From Daucus carota subsp. sativus (Eukaryota > Streptophyta > Magnoliopsida > Apiales > Apiaceae), in contig NC_030386.2 in assembly GCF_001625215.2 (NCBI RefSeq), positions 35,405,296-35,469,295 of the forward strand: 64,000 nucleotides of DNA. Direction: 5' to 3'. The notes under the pieces are model-generated. The model saw nothing but the letters and a program-made list of their open reading frames with translations, did no database searches and had not been told where the DNA came from. Made by a program: the position numbers and the translations under genes. Of the stretch, positions 52,522 to 64,000 are shown one piece after another (position 1 is the first letter of the stretch; every line of letters starts with the position of its first letter).

Positions 52522-55500
52522 ATGGAGCTCTTCTATGCGCCTCTCCTCTCCCTCTTCGTTCTTCTCGTCTCCTTCTCATTTCACTACCTCTTCTACAAAA
52601 ACAAACCCAGCTTGACCGGTGGACTCCCGCTCCCACCGGGCAACACTGGATGGCCTTTGATCGGAGAGAGCTACGAGCTTCTCTCGTCAGGATGGAAAGG
52701 TCATCCAGAATCATTTATATTTGACCGTCTGGCCAAATATAAATCCAACATCTTCCGAACCTCCATCTTCGGAGAGCCGGCCGCAGTCTTCTGCGGCGCA
52801 GCCTGTAACAAATTTTTATTCTCCAATGAGAATAAACTAGTCGAGGCATGGTGGCCCGACTCGGTCAACAAAGTATTCCCTTCCTCTCAACAAACCTCTT
52901 CCAAAGAAGAAGCCATCAAAATGAGAAAAATGCTCCCAGGCTTTCTCAAGCCCGAAGCGTTACAACGATACATTAGCATCATGGATAAAATCGCACGAAA
53001 CCACTTCGAATCCGGCTGGGACAACAAAGACGAAGTTCTAGTCTTCCCCTTGTCGAAAACGTACACGTTTTCGATCGCGTGCCGGCTCTTTGTGAGTATC
53101 GAAGAGCCTTCTCAAGTTGCGAAGCTCTTGGAGCCGTTCAGCGCCATTGCTTCCGGAATCATATCGGTGCCGATAGATCTCCCCGGGACCCCATTCAACA
53201 AGGCCATAAAATCGGCGAGACTTGTTACAGCAATGCTTGACAAGATTATAAAGCAAAGGAAGGTTGATTTGGCTGAGGGGAAGGCTTCTCCAACACAAGA
53301 TATATTGTCGCATATGTTGTTGACGAGTGATGAAAGTGGGAAATTCATGGGGGAATCTGAGATCGGTGATAAAATATTAGGGTTGTTGATTGGAGGGCAT
53401 GACACTGCGAGCTCTGCATGTGCATTTATTGTCAAGTATCTAGCCGAATTGCCTGAGATCTATCAAGGAGTCTACGAGGGTAAGTTTGACACACTCTAAA
53501 TTCACCTCTCTTTTTTAGACAATCATGATTTTCATGTTTATATTAGTACTCTATTATTTTATTATTATTATTATATCGAACATTATTCCCTTACTCAAGT
53601 AGAGTACTTTCGTGGAGACATATCTTACCCAAATGAAGTTCAATTAATACAGTGAAAGAATAATAAATGTAGTTGGTAAGAAACACGTATGTGTGCACGA
53701 AATATTATAGAGTAAATAGATGTACTGTATTAAATATCGGTCTTTCTAATGTGTGCCCAAGGGCACACAATAAGCACCAACTCTCATAAAAATGGCTTCA
53801 TTTGATTGGTGGAATTGGTGTAAATGCAGGGGGGCCATCAACATTTATTATCCATCCACCAATCAAAAGCTAGTATTTTCATGGGAGTTAGTGACTATTG
53901 TGTGCCCATGGGCACACCATAGAAAATTCGATTAAATATAAGTATTAACTTTCACGCAGAAAACAAGGAGTGGAGTCAACTCTCGTATTTTGAACCTCTA
54001 TTAATTTTCTAAACAAACCTCAACAAACTCATACCACTAATTTCTTTATAAATTCAAGTTGTGCATGTTCACGTGAATATTCTTGTAAACAGTATTTTAA
54101 AAATATTCTTTAAAATATATCCAAAATTGATTTCAAAAAGAGAGAAAAAAGTACTTAATTATTGATTAAATTTTTATGAAAAAATACGTAAAAGAGGACC
54201 GGAAAGTACACATGTAATGATGTAAGTAAAAAATAATTCACTCGCAAATAATCATGCATGCTCTCTCGGAAGTATCGAGTCTAGACAATGCAGGCTACAC
54301 TGATTGTTTCTCTGTGGATCGGAATCTTTTACTGTCATAATGTTGTAAACGACGTCGGCTAGCTGCTAGTACAACTCTGTACTCCCTCCGTCCCGGTAGG
54401 TTGTATACATTTGGTTTGGACACGGAGACCAAGAAAAAGTGTAAAAAGTGAGTAAAGTGAGATGAAAAGTGAGTAAAGTGGTGGGACCCATTTATATTTA
54501 ATGATAGATTTGAGATAGTGGAGGAAAATAGTGGGTGTAATAGTGTTTATATTATTACAGAATGGAGACAGTGGAAGAAAGAAGTGGGTGTAATAGTGTT
54601 TTATATTATTAAAAGTTACTATATTTGGAATGTATAGAAATGATGGGACAGCCCAAAAAAGAAACTGTATAGAATTGATTGGGACGGAGGGAGTAGTACT
54701 TTACGTGAAGTGTTAAATAAATGCAATAAATATGACGAAACATGGCTGCAATTATTGCAGCAATGGAGTACAGTTTCTTGTCAGTCTTTACTTTATCCAT
54801 GAATATTATTAATGTAAATTGTGGAATGATCAGAGCAAATGGAGATTGCGAAATCAAAAGCTCCCGGAGAATTACTCAAGTGGGAAGACATTCAGAAAAT
54901 GAAATATTCGTGGAATGTTGCTTGTGAAGTGCTCAGACTGGCACCACCACTCCAAGGCTCTTTCAGAAATGTGCTCACCGATTTTTCTTATAATGGCTTC
55001 TCAATCCCTAAAGGCTGGAAGGTATGTATACATATTATCTAGGATTCAAATTCCGAGTGCAGGAGATAAATTTTGAAAAACACTTATATATTTTTAAATT
55101 TTATGAGAATATTTTTATAAATTTGTAAAATTGGAATGGTGACAAAAACGATACAAAAAATAGGAAAATGTGTCCACCGTATCCGACACTTTATACGAGG
55201 GCTCGTTATATTCCGGCGGACTAAATAAACATAGTATTTAATTTTACTTTGGGTGCATTAAATGGAAAATAATCATAGTGCAAACATGCATGCAGATTTA
55301 CTGGAGTGCAAATTCAACCCATATAAACTCGGATGTGTTTCCCGACCCACTGAAATTTGATCCGTCGAGATTTGAGGGGTCGGGACCAGCGCCCTACACT
55401 TTTGTGCCGTTCGGCGGAGGACCTAGAATGTGTCCCGGAAAAGAGTATGCAAGATTGGAGATACTGGTGTTCATGCACAATCTGGTGAAGAGGTACAAAT

Positions 55501-55601
55501 GGGAGAAGGTCATTCCTGATGAGAACATTATTGTCAATCCCATGCCAATTCCAGCCAAGGGACTCCCAGTTCGCCTGTTTCCTCACAAACTTGTAGCCTA
55601 G
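52522..55601 (+). CDS. CYP716A: cytochrome P450, CYP716A type (probable triterpenoid C-28 oxidase)
   Basis: CYP716A enzymes sit in the ER membrane and oxidise pentacyclic triterpenes, typically beta-amyrin or related skeletons at C-28 to the alcohol, aldehyde and acid, on the route to oleanolic-type saponins. Exons 52522-53479, 54834-55021 and 55296-55601 give 483 residues, the usual family length, with the three-exon structure I would expect. There is an N-terminal membrane helix at about 5-24, a proline hinge [11 protein letters not shown] (35-45) and an I-helix oxygen motif GGHDTAS near 291. The ExxR motif is EVLR near 351. The haem loop [13 protein letters not shown] has Cys near 428. The sequence is complete and all core motifs are intact. 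Exact substrate and carbon position cannot be read from sequence. Intron 1 (1.35 kb) contains two MITEs. Confidence 0.93.
53738..53928. mobile_element. MITE with GTGTGCCCAAGGGCACAC termini, in CYP716A intron 1
   Basis: The left end reads TCTTTCTAATGTGTGCCCAA and GGGCACACAATA; the right end is its near inverse (GTGTGCCCATGGGCACACCA then TAGAAAA). Each arm of about 45 bp is itself palindromic at GTGTGCCCNNGGGCACAC. A second, smaller relative is at 56143-56240. Confidence 0.7.
54382..54693. mobile_element. Stowaway-type MITE in CYP716A intron 1
   Basis: CTCCCTCCGTCCCGG and GGGACGGAGGGAG form the termini, flanked by TA (54380-54381 and 54694-54695 by eye). The interior has repeated AGTGAGTAAAGTG and GTGGGTGTAATAGTG. 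It belongs to the same family as 23372-23610. Confidence 0.9.
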
Positions 55602-57394
55602 TCTTGCCTTGATTATGTTCTAATTATCTCTGTTTAGTAGCCTGTAAGTTATCATCTGTTTGGTAGCCAGGTTACTAATAAGTTGAATAAGAAATGCTCG
55701 TGTGACAATAATATTCTAGTACTCTTGTTTCTTTTTCTAATTTAAGATCGCTAAAGATCTAGTTGTTGGCTTGCCCTCCATCGGTCACCCTAAACAAAAT
55801 CAATAGTCCTCTTCTCTAATTAAATAACTCAGGAATGTGTTAACTGTTAACTAGTACAGTACTTGTTTGGTCAAAAGTGGTCATTATTATAGTCCACAAC
55901 CCACATGTGGATGTATTATTTGATTTGGTTTGGTAACTATTTCACCTAATTTAAGAATTGACTTTTTTTTTTTGAATTATTCTTTTTAACTTTTAGTTAC
56001 GCAACGAAAGAATAAATATAATATACACTGTAGTTTTGAATAATAAAAAGTAAATTAGCTCAAAGAAAACTCAGTAAAAATGAAACAAAGAGCTCTGAAC
56101 CAAAGACACTTTGTCACTTACCTAAAGTATATATTTTAAAAGGTTTTGTCTAGTGTGTGCCAATAAACACATGTTATGCACTAAATTCTATAAATTTGGT
56201 GGATTTTAATGATGTGTGCTCGTAAGCACACATTAGAAAAACCGTTTTTTAAAATTATGTGAGCCGATCTATTAGCTCCCTCTCGTCTTCATAATGGTTT
56301 CCATTCCTTCAAAATGTGTAATTATAATTACTCAAACAAAATAATTTATTTTCTCATTTTCTTATGTTTCTTCGATCAATTTCATTTTTGAAAGTACTTA
56401 TCAACTACGCCCCCCATTCCAAATTAAATGACCTTTTTAAAAAGAAATTTTATCCCAAAATAGCTTGGAGGAAAGAGTAATATTCCTTGTTCATAAAGAT
56501 GCTTCTAGTTTTAAAATTTCGCTTCTTCCATTTCAAATTACACATCCTTATTTAGTCAAATTGAATAAATTTTAACCACAATTTAAATATATTTTATAAC
56601 TAAAAAAAATATAGTTAAAACATTTACACGATTTCCCTGTCAAGGGTCAATTTTCACCAAAAAGCACCAGTCACTTTGTCTTTGTTCTAAAGATTCTTAT
56701 TTATTTAAAAATTAATAATTAATTCTTAGAAAATATCAATTATACTCTAATTTAATTAGAAAATTTCGATTTATCACAAAAACTTTTTTGATAAATTCTG
56801 AACCAATAGGTCAACCGATTAATTACAATTCCCAACTTTACTTATATGGACATAATTGTACATTAGTTGTTATAATTTCATATTTTATACGAGTAAAACA
56901 TGAAATATATCGATTGAGATGTTGAAATTGATACAATGATAATAAGAGATATTTATAACTAAATTATAAAATAAAAAATAATATCACATAATTGGTCACA
57001 TTTTTCATATCCTAAGTATATGACATAAGATGCCTACTTAGGATTAGTAAGAGTAAATTTATATATTGCTTTAGTTAAAAATAAATATAATACAACTAGG
57101 GTCTGGGCTAAGCTAAAACAATCATTTGCTAGTTACATATAATTCTGATAAATACAATTGGTACAGTTACAACACAAACCCAGAGAAGAAGAGAAGCTAA
57201 AGCCAAAAACTATGATACAAATAAATGTTGGTTCCAGAAGAACTAGACACCAAAACAAAACTAAATCACTTTCCAAGAATATGCAGGCAGCCTGCGAACC
57301 TCGCCTCCGAGCTCTGCTAGCCAAAAATATGTTCTCAAGCGGCAAAAACTACCCAAGAGAAGACATCAAATGGGTTTACCTGTCTTATATTATG
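55602..57394. other. intergenic between CYP716A and TASH3
   Basis: The P450 3' UTR probably ends near 55730. The rest is AT-rich with scattered old Stowaway-like ends (56275-56480) and one small MITE. The two genes converge here, and no other gene is seen. Confidence 0.5.
56143..56240. mobile_element. short MITE related to 53738-53928
   Basis: GGTTTTGTCTAGTGTGTGCC at the left and GTGTGCTCGTAAGCACACAT then TAGAAAAACC at the right give an inverted repeat matching the termini of the CYP716A intron element. Only about 98 bp long. Confidence 0.6.
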
Positions 57395-57465
57395 CATCAT
57401 CATGATAAGATCACATACAGTACAGGAACAAGACCTGTTGTTTTTCCATCCCAACCTGAATCTAT
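57395..57465 (-). pseudogene. duplicate of the TASH3 terminal exon
   Basis: This stretch matches 57472-57542 at roughly 85% (TGCATCATCATGAT, then CATACAGTACAGGAACAAGA and CCTG, TTTTTCCATCCC). The partner holds the last coding exon and stop of TASH3. The duplicate lies 3' of it, so it would fall in the 3' UTR or act as an alternative last exon, but it lacks a clear acceptor. Confidence 0.75.
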
Positions 57466-57482
57466 GTCGATGTTATGCATCA

Positions 57483-60400
57483 TCATGATTGGCTTACATA
57501 CAGTACAGGAACAAGACCTGCCGTTTTTCCATCCCTGCCTGGACGTTTTTTCTTTACCTACAATAAGCATGACATTTAAGACAGATTAGCACATCACTCG
57601 GCAACAATGGACTTGACTATATGCGAGTAAAAATAAATAAGTAAAAACACTCAGGTTGCTCCACAAACTATAGCTGTAACAGAACAGATACTATTCCAAG
57701 CTTGGGTCAAACACAACACAGGGTCTAGTGAGCAAAAATCAATACAGCTAGCAAAAGCAGACTTCAATATATATATATAACAGTTTCAAAAATGCATACG
57801 CCTAATCCAAGAGCTGGTCTATTAAGTACTTTTGAAATATATACAAGTGATTTTTAATCTGATAACATTGGCCCAAAAACTTGTCAGCTATGTATACTTA
57901 CATAAAACCAGCCATCAACTTCATACTCAATTTCCACCTCTTCTCCTGCCGTCAGATTTAGCTGCACAGGGGAAATGCAACACATAATGAACAAGCAGTT
58001 CAAAAAGAACTGAAGCACAGGAAAATTCCAAACTGTAATATCACGGTACTAGTAGAGATCACTCAAAGGAAACAGAGTACTCGATGAAGGAAATATCAAA
58101 CATCTACGATTGTAATTTAATAATATTATTCCCCATGATATAGAACAACAGAATGTCTACTCACTTCATCATCACCACCAGCAGAGAAGTCATAAAGTGC
58201 TGATCCATATTGAGGATTTCCAGAAGAGACCCGTTCCTCATCCTGAGAAGACTCAAAACTAGAAGAACCAGGCCCAGCTAAGGGATTTTCAAATGACTCG
58301 AATCTTCGCACAGGTGATGTATATGGAGGGGGTTCTTCATTAATCTGAAAGTAGTTGAAGCATTAGAAAGTTTCACCAATAACATTATCTAACCATATTA
58401 AACAAGTGAAGAGTTTTTAACCGTATCCCCATATAGAGAGGAACTACTTCCAGAGGGATTACTAAATCTGCTTGCAACTGGTTTTTCCTGTTATATACAA
58501 CTCAAAGAGGTCAAAACTAATCTTAGAAGCTAAGCTACAACATTTCAGTACAAGGTAATACTTCATATACCAATTTATTATACTTGGTAGTCCTTGGAGT
58601 TGAACTATGCTAGAATATGATTTTTTGTTATTTGCTACACATGATAATATATGTCATCTAGACTATACCATGTTATACTATACTATTATTATATATACAC
58701 CATAATAACCGAACATGTGTATAATTTGTAGTTTGGTTATCCCTAATAATGGCCGTTGGATCTTCCAGTTAGATGTTATTATACTAAAGATAATAATACG
58801 AACTATTAACGACATTAATAAAATGAAATATTTATATTAATATTTTCAAAGATATAAAGAATTATATTGAATTCAAATAACATTAATCACATATTATTCT
58901 ATTTAACTTAATTCTAAATAATTACCCGAGCATCGCACGGGTTTTAAGCTGGTATATATATAAATATATAATGTAACAATATATGCATGTACTCTTACTC
59001 TCTTACATAAACGAAAAGTAAAATATACTATATACACAACTTAATTAGTAAAAAAACATGGAGGTACTGAGTAAGAATTTTCGTTAATGAGCACAAAATT
59101 AATGAAATTATAATATATTCATGGGTATTGGGTGGCTTTACAGCTGCAAAAATACAATCTCAAAATTTTGCAAGATGAAAGAGGACCAAAAACCAGGAAG
59201 AAGCATGAATTCAGGATCTACAAACTTGATGAAATTGACACATTCATGGGTGGCTATACAGCTGCAGAAAGACAATCTCTCATTTTTGCAAGATGAAAGA
59301 GCACCAAAAACTAGAAAGCAACTAGAATCCGGTTTAACATACAAAATTCAGCCATTCGGCAAGTCTCACAAAATAGTTTTTTTAATTGCCCATATATACT
59401 ACTTTAAAGCTAAACCATATCATCACTTATGCTAAATCTTTTACGGAAGATATAAGATCTTTATATTAAGTTAAAATACAGTATCATAATATATACATAT
59501 GTATGTCAATAACATTGAACCAGTAAGTGTAAGATACAAATTCGACATATAGCACATAATAATATGCTGGAGAAGAGAAACAGCATACCGTAGATTGTGA
59601 TGAACCATAGGCTGGCTTTGAACTGAACAATGAAGGGTAATTCATTCCACCGAAGTGAGAAGATATGGAGGTCTCAACTGATCCTATTGAATCTGGAGAT
59701 GAGGACCCAGACGACCTATCATCTTCCTGCACAACAAAACCAGAATATAACCCATCAGAGGACTTGATAACACGGAAAGCGGGGCTACATTAAAGGGATT
59801 AAAGATGATACCCCTAATTCTGTTGTCTCTAAGAGAGTCTTCGCCCACATATCATCATAGCTCATCGAAGGTCTGGAAGTAATGTTCTCCTCTACGTCTG
59901 GAGCATCAGTACCAGCCCCAGCAAGAAACTCATTAACCTGGTGTGAACCGTAGGTAAAGGGTCATTGGCAATCAATAACTGTGCCATAATAATTGATTTC
60001 TGATTATACTAGATGTTCCTTTGTAACACGGATGGTTCAGTTTTACCGTCATACCCATACAATACATGACATAAGATGCATCTGGGTTTGGAATCAAAGT
60101 CTATGCATTATGTTTAGTTCAGATATTTCACCCTTTGATTGTAATCTAGGACCTCTAGACAACTTGTTTCATATAATCCTTCGATTGTATTTCATAATAT
60201 TCATATTTAATTAAGTCCATTTGATTAATTGGTTGTGAACAATACTTTTAAAAAAATATATAATTATGACATAATAACATTCTATTTGTTACACTTTAAT
60301 GCCAAGTCCTCTCACGTGTGTCCAATGTCGGATTCATAAAGAAGCCTTACTTTTGAAGTCCAAGAATTAGAAACTTGGACCCACACCTGTATGTAACACT

Positions 60401-63400
60401 CGTACCCAAGACTGCATAATACAGTTTAAACCCAAGTCCAAGTAATGCAGTTATCAATTTTTTTGTTGTTATTATGAGTTCTAAGGCAAATAAAACAAGT
60501 GAAAATAACAACCAGGCATAAGGCATGATTACCTCTTAACTCTCAAGTCCAAGTTTCTCCTTTATGTTTTAAGTAGGTCTAATTAGTTCATATAGAAATT
60601 AGGCCATGTAACTTAAATTAGTAAAAAATTGGCATATAAACAATTCAATATATTGGGAGATCAAACTCTTAAGCAACATCTGTAGGGCACTCATTTACAG
60701 ATTTTATAGCCACTATCACAGATGGTGTCGTATAAATGAAAAATTAATATACTAGAGTCTAGGAGTGGTAATTTCAAGTAAAGTTCAGTTCGTGTCAGGT
60801 TTGCTGCTGGTTCTATTTTTGACCTGACCTACACCTGACCTAAACCCTAAACGGGTTTAAAATTTTGAATTTGTGTCAATTGGACACGGCCCGATATCAT
60901 CCTACTCAAATTCCAGAACACAAACAGACCACTCAACACATATATCTAAAACAACCACAATATAATCTTTAGGAAACCCAACCTTTTTTTTTGTTTTTTA
61001 ACCCATTTGTACAGAAATTGTGCCCTATTCTTTTCAATGATTCGACAAATTACATGAATCGAACGTAGATGTTAGAAATTTGTATAGTTTTAATTTCAGA
61101 CTGTATTCATAAAGTGTTTACAAATGATACAACATATATGTATGCATATATGCATATAACGACAGAGAGGGAGAAAAAAATGAAGAGGAGCGAATGATAA
61201 ATGCAATAAGTTTACAGTGTTTACGCGTTATGTTCATAAGATCAGACTACATAATGGGCCAGACTGACTGATGTTATTAATGGTTATGACAATAAACAAG
61301 CCCATCCAATGTTACGTGTAAGTTAATTATATATCAGGTTGGGTTGAGTTAATTTTGGGTAGACCCGAAATTTACATTTTTTCGGGTTGCTATTTAATTA
61401 AGCGGAACGCGATCCGTAATTCAAATTTGTGTTTACCCATGTCGGATCCACGTCATATCAAATTTTGCCACACCCAACTAGAACAATTGCACCATTAGAT
61501 GGTATGCTATTAAAAGGATTTGTTTGCCTGTTAACTAAGTCAGGATAACTTGGCAAACGTCTATACAAGTATTATGCCTATGATTTAACAGAAAAAACAA
61601 AAGGAAATATCATATTTTATTACCAATTGACAACTAAGAAAAGAATATTAAGTTTAAATAAGAACAGAAATCCTTACCCTATTCATAGCAGGAGCATTTT
61701 TTCCCCACAAACCATCATCTCCAAGGTTTGCTGCCCAGGCATTCACTAGGTCATCATCCAGGGAATCAGGATCGGCAGGTGTTTCTTTATTGGTTTCGTA
61801 AATAAGTTCAGAAATTCCTGTGGCGACAGCTGGATCATTCATGCCGGCTGACGCACTTATGTTGTGCCGATTGCGATAAATGTCGATAAGTTTTGCACTG
61901 TAGCAAAAATATAAACAAAAACAGGATTAGCTACATGAGATGAAAATGCAGGTAGAATACTAATAACAATAATTATAATTTTGAGTTCATATCAGAAACA
62001 AATAATAATGACATGTGAATGGGAACGCAGTTACAAGCCTTGAAACAATGACATGTTTGTTAGGTATGCTCAAGATGTAGACTTAGGTATCGCTTGTGAG
62101 TGGATGCTTGAGTATTGTTAGGCTTAAGTATCCTAGTTTGATTGATTTTATTATTGATAACAGATTTGATTAATAATACAAGTTGGGACATGGATTTTCC
62201 GCATTATATATTTATGTGTGTGCTTTGCATTAGAAGGTGAAACTCGTTTCTTTATCCCTAACACGTCTTCCCACTGAAATCATCAATTTTAAATCAAAAA
62301 GAGAGTCCTTGATAACGTGCATATTTAATGAACATTTTAGGTCCAGCTTAAAAGAAAATGATACATAATGGGAACATACCTTGTTGGCCCCAGTGGTAGA
62401 TACTTTGCTCGTGGAACGTAACAGAATAGTGAGACAAGATCCAGCAACCGCTCATGGGTTTCATAGAGCTTCTTAAGTTCTTCATCTGTCCATTCCTTCT
62501 TTGCATTATCATGGTTTCTCATATCCCTATTTATTAAAATTGAATCCAATTATTCTCTAAATTTAATATACTCTTCACTAACTAATGAGAATGGAATCCT
62601 ACTCTTACTTGATCAATTCATCCTGCCCACTGTACATTTCGTCAAGGACCTTTATCATAGGACTTATAAGTGATCCTAGCCCAGTACCACTAGCTCCTTG
62701 ATCTTCCCCATTGCTGATGTGCATATCTGAAAACTGGGACTGCACACCACCCTGAGCTAACGTATGAAGAAATTCATAGATCTGTAATCTATATGGCTCC
62801 CCGGATCTTATTGCCATAGTTGTAAGAGCTTGAGCCGCTATAATGCGAACCTGCAGTATTCCAGAGTTCAACATAAATATATAGGATAAATATGTTCCGT
62901 ACAGAGAGCATATCCAAATTGTATGGAATAACAGTCACAAATATTTTCCACAAGTAAAACATATCCAAAGCGAATGGCAGCACCTATAAAAAAACTTAAG
63001 TGTCACCAAGATATTCGAAGTGCAACACACCCATTATATGATGTCAATTCAAGGATCTACGGAAGCACCTTGAGCAGATGACACATAGAAGGTAGAACTA
63101 CAACAGAAATCTTTTTTGCTTGGTGGGGGTACTGATAACATACATGTGGAACTAAAGTATCAATACATAGCGGAAAAGTGTTCAAATTTTTATTACAAAT
63201 ATATGCACAGCAACGCAACCAACCAAAATGTTCTGCAACACTTTGTTTTCAGGCTTACAAAAACGTTATATTTAATACTTAAAACAAAAATTAAATGTTA
63301 CAGAATGGCCTCAATACTTCCCTTCCTCTAGCTAATTTTCTAGAACATGGAATACACCCACACCCCAGATAAAAAATGTCAAATTCAAACCTTATTACTT

Positions 63401-63901
63401 GAACCATATATGTAGAGATCTCAATGGGGCGGGGATCTCAATTTTCATAGCGACTCCTATGTAAATGGGGCAAAATTCTATTCCCTGTCACTGTCCCATT
63501 CCCCATTATCAATTTGATATGTTTATTAAATATATAACTCGTTACAAATAAAGCAAGTATATCATAATATAGTGCATATTATGGGAGGATTACCCGTCCA
63601 ACAACTTTTTGTAAAATTATAGATAATTAGGAAACTACATCTTCAACACTGCAATATTTGTTGTTTATCTAAAAAGACACTATTCTAGAAGGAACATCAA
63701 GATAGATGCTACCTCCCAACTGCCACTAAAAGCACATCTTTGAAGTCGAGTGAGTGCACCAGCTAAAGTCGGGTTCCGAGAACTGGCAGCAGCAACCATT
63801 TTATCAGCATCTAACATCATTAATGCAGTACCCGGAGGGGTTGCAGACTCCCAAGCATATTCGGAAGCAGCATAATTTGCATTTTCACCAAGAAACCAGA
63901 C
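57483..63901 (-). CDS. TASH3: TASH3, SH3-domain subunit of the TPLATE endocytic complex (C-terminal part)
   Basis: TASH3 is a subunit of the plant TPLATE (TSET-related) complex, an adaptor for clathrin-mediated endocytosis at the plasma membrane. Ten in-phase exons are visible on the minus strand: 63901-63713, 62850-62609, 62526-62380, 61897-61678, 59937-59812, 59726-59589, 58487-58422, 58344-58165, 57961-57902, 57557-57483. They encode the last 480 residues. The 5' part lies beyond 64000. The first exons are helical, adaptin or HEAT-like (RIIAAQALTTMAIRSGEPYR). A Ser/Pro/Gly-rich linker follows. The final four exons build one SH3 domain (ALYDFSAGGDDE, LNLTAGEEVEIEYEVDGWFY, VKKKRPGRDGK, LVPVLYV), with conserved ALYDF, the diagnostic Trp and the terminal Pro-Val-Tyr. 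The identification rests on this SH3 tail after an adaptin-like part. Confidence 0.9.
58657..58952 (+). mobile_element. small non-autonomous Helitron in a TASH3 intron
   Basis: The 5' end is TCTAGACTATACCATG after an A. The 3' end has the hairpin CCCGAGCATCGCACGGG, then TTTTAAG and CTGG before a T. A 5' TC, a short hairpin about 10 nt from a CTRR end, and insertion between A and T without duplication are the classical Helitron signs. It is 296 bp with no coding capacity. Confidence 0.78.
59130..59345. repeat. 118-bp tandem duplication in a TASH3 intron
   Basis: Two adjacent copies start GGGTGGCTTTACAGCTGCA (59130) and GGGTGGCTATACAGCTGCA (59248) and share TTTTGCAAGATGAAAGAG. The frame open across both on the plus strand is a by-product of the repeat and has no recognisable motif. 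Confidence 0.8.
59938..61677. other. long TASH3 intron with retroelement-like debris
   Basis: The intron is 1.74 kb. Around 60780-60900 and 61330-61450 there are GACCTGACC, AAACGGGTTTAAAATTTT and GGGTTGGGTTGAGTTAAT/ACCCGAAATTT runs of the type seen in old LTR elements. No termini, target duplications or ORFs can be defined. Confidence 0.4.
63416..63520. mobile_element. GC-ended transposon remnant in a TASH3 intron
   Basis: GGGGCGGGGATCTCAATTTT and CCCATTCCCCATTAT resemble the GC-rich ends at 165-300 and 620-775. Only a fragment remains. Confidence 0.35.
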
Positions 63902-64000
63902 CTACAATTTTAATTACAATGATATAAAGAATATCACAACATTTTTCTCCATATCATTTCCGCAAGCCTGGCCACAAAAGAGGTCATAAATTTAAAAAGC

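Noticed and set aside
57158..57589. 143-residue plus-strand frame
   Set aside because: It overlaps the TASH3 last exon and its duplicate on the other strand; no homology recognised.
1..64000. tRNA, rRNA or snRNA genes
   Set aside because: I saw no cloverleaf-type A/B box pairs with acceptor stems and no rRNA or U-snRNA core motifs. A covariance-model scan would be needed to exclude small cases.

Overview
This window is nuclear DNA of a flowering plant. Spliced genes with GT-AG introns, plant-only families (B3, RLCK-VII kinase, CYP716, TPLATE-complex TASH3) and dense plant transposons all point there. The gene set suits a eudicot; I cannot name the species from sequence alone.

Layout. 1-800 is transposon debris. 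1416-9363 (+) is RPN13, the proteasomal ubiquitin receptor, in 13 coding exons, with a hAT-like element in intron 9. 11491-12171 is a TRIM mini-retrotransposon. 12827-14050 and 24056-25255 (+) are two related single-exon F-box-like genes. Between them (14.2-19.4 kb) lies a scrambled, tandemly reduplicated block. It holds broken RPN13 pieces (intron 7/exon 8, exon 9 and exon 13 with flanking introns) mixed with two copies of a small RAV-like B3 gene (minus strand). Each B3 copy is damaged differently. The block ends in the promoter of a membrane-anchored double methyltransferase-fold protein (19496-20926, +).

27238-32084 (-) is a six-exon RLCK-VII kinase (PBL17-like). 33927-46972 is a complete 13.0-kb Ty3/Gypsy element of the Tat type. 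Its 691-bp LTRs look identical, its TSD is GACAC, and an uninterrupted 1928-aa gag-pol lies on the minus strand. On the opposite strand sits a separate spliced gene (36009-38593, +) with its own TATA box and leader intron. A 79-bp minisatellite rich in ACCCGGGT lies between the two.

47406-50704 (+) is prefoldin subunit 1 (PFD1) with a 7-nt microexon. 52522-55601 (+) is a CYP716A-type P450, probably a triterpenoid C-28 oxidase. 57483-63901 (-) is the C-terminal 480 residues of TASH3; the gene runs off the right edge. From memory, PBL17, PFD1 and TASH3 are close neighbours on Arabidopsis chromosome 2 (At2g07180, At2g07340, At2g07360). The right half may therefore be an old syntenic block into which the Tat element and the P450 were later placed.

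No operon-like organisation is expected. The genes serve proteolysis, protein folding, endocytosis, signalling and specialised metabolism independently. Exon boundaries were read by eye from reading frame and splice consensus. Transposon families were assigned from termini and target-site duplications only.
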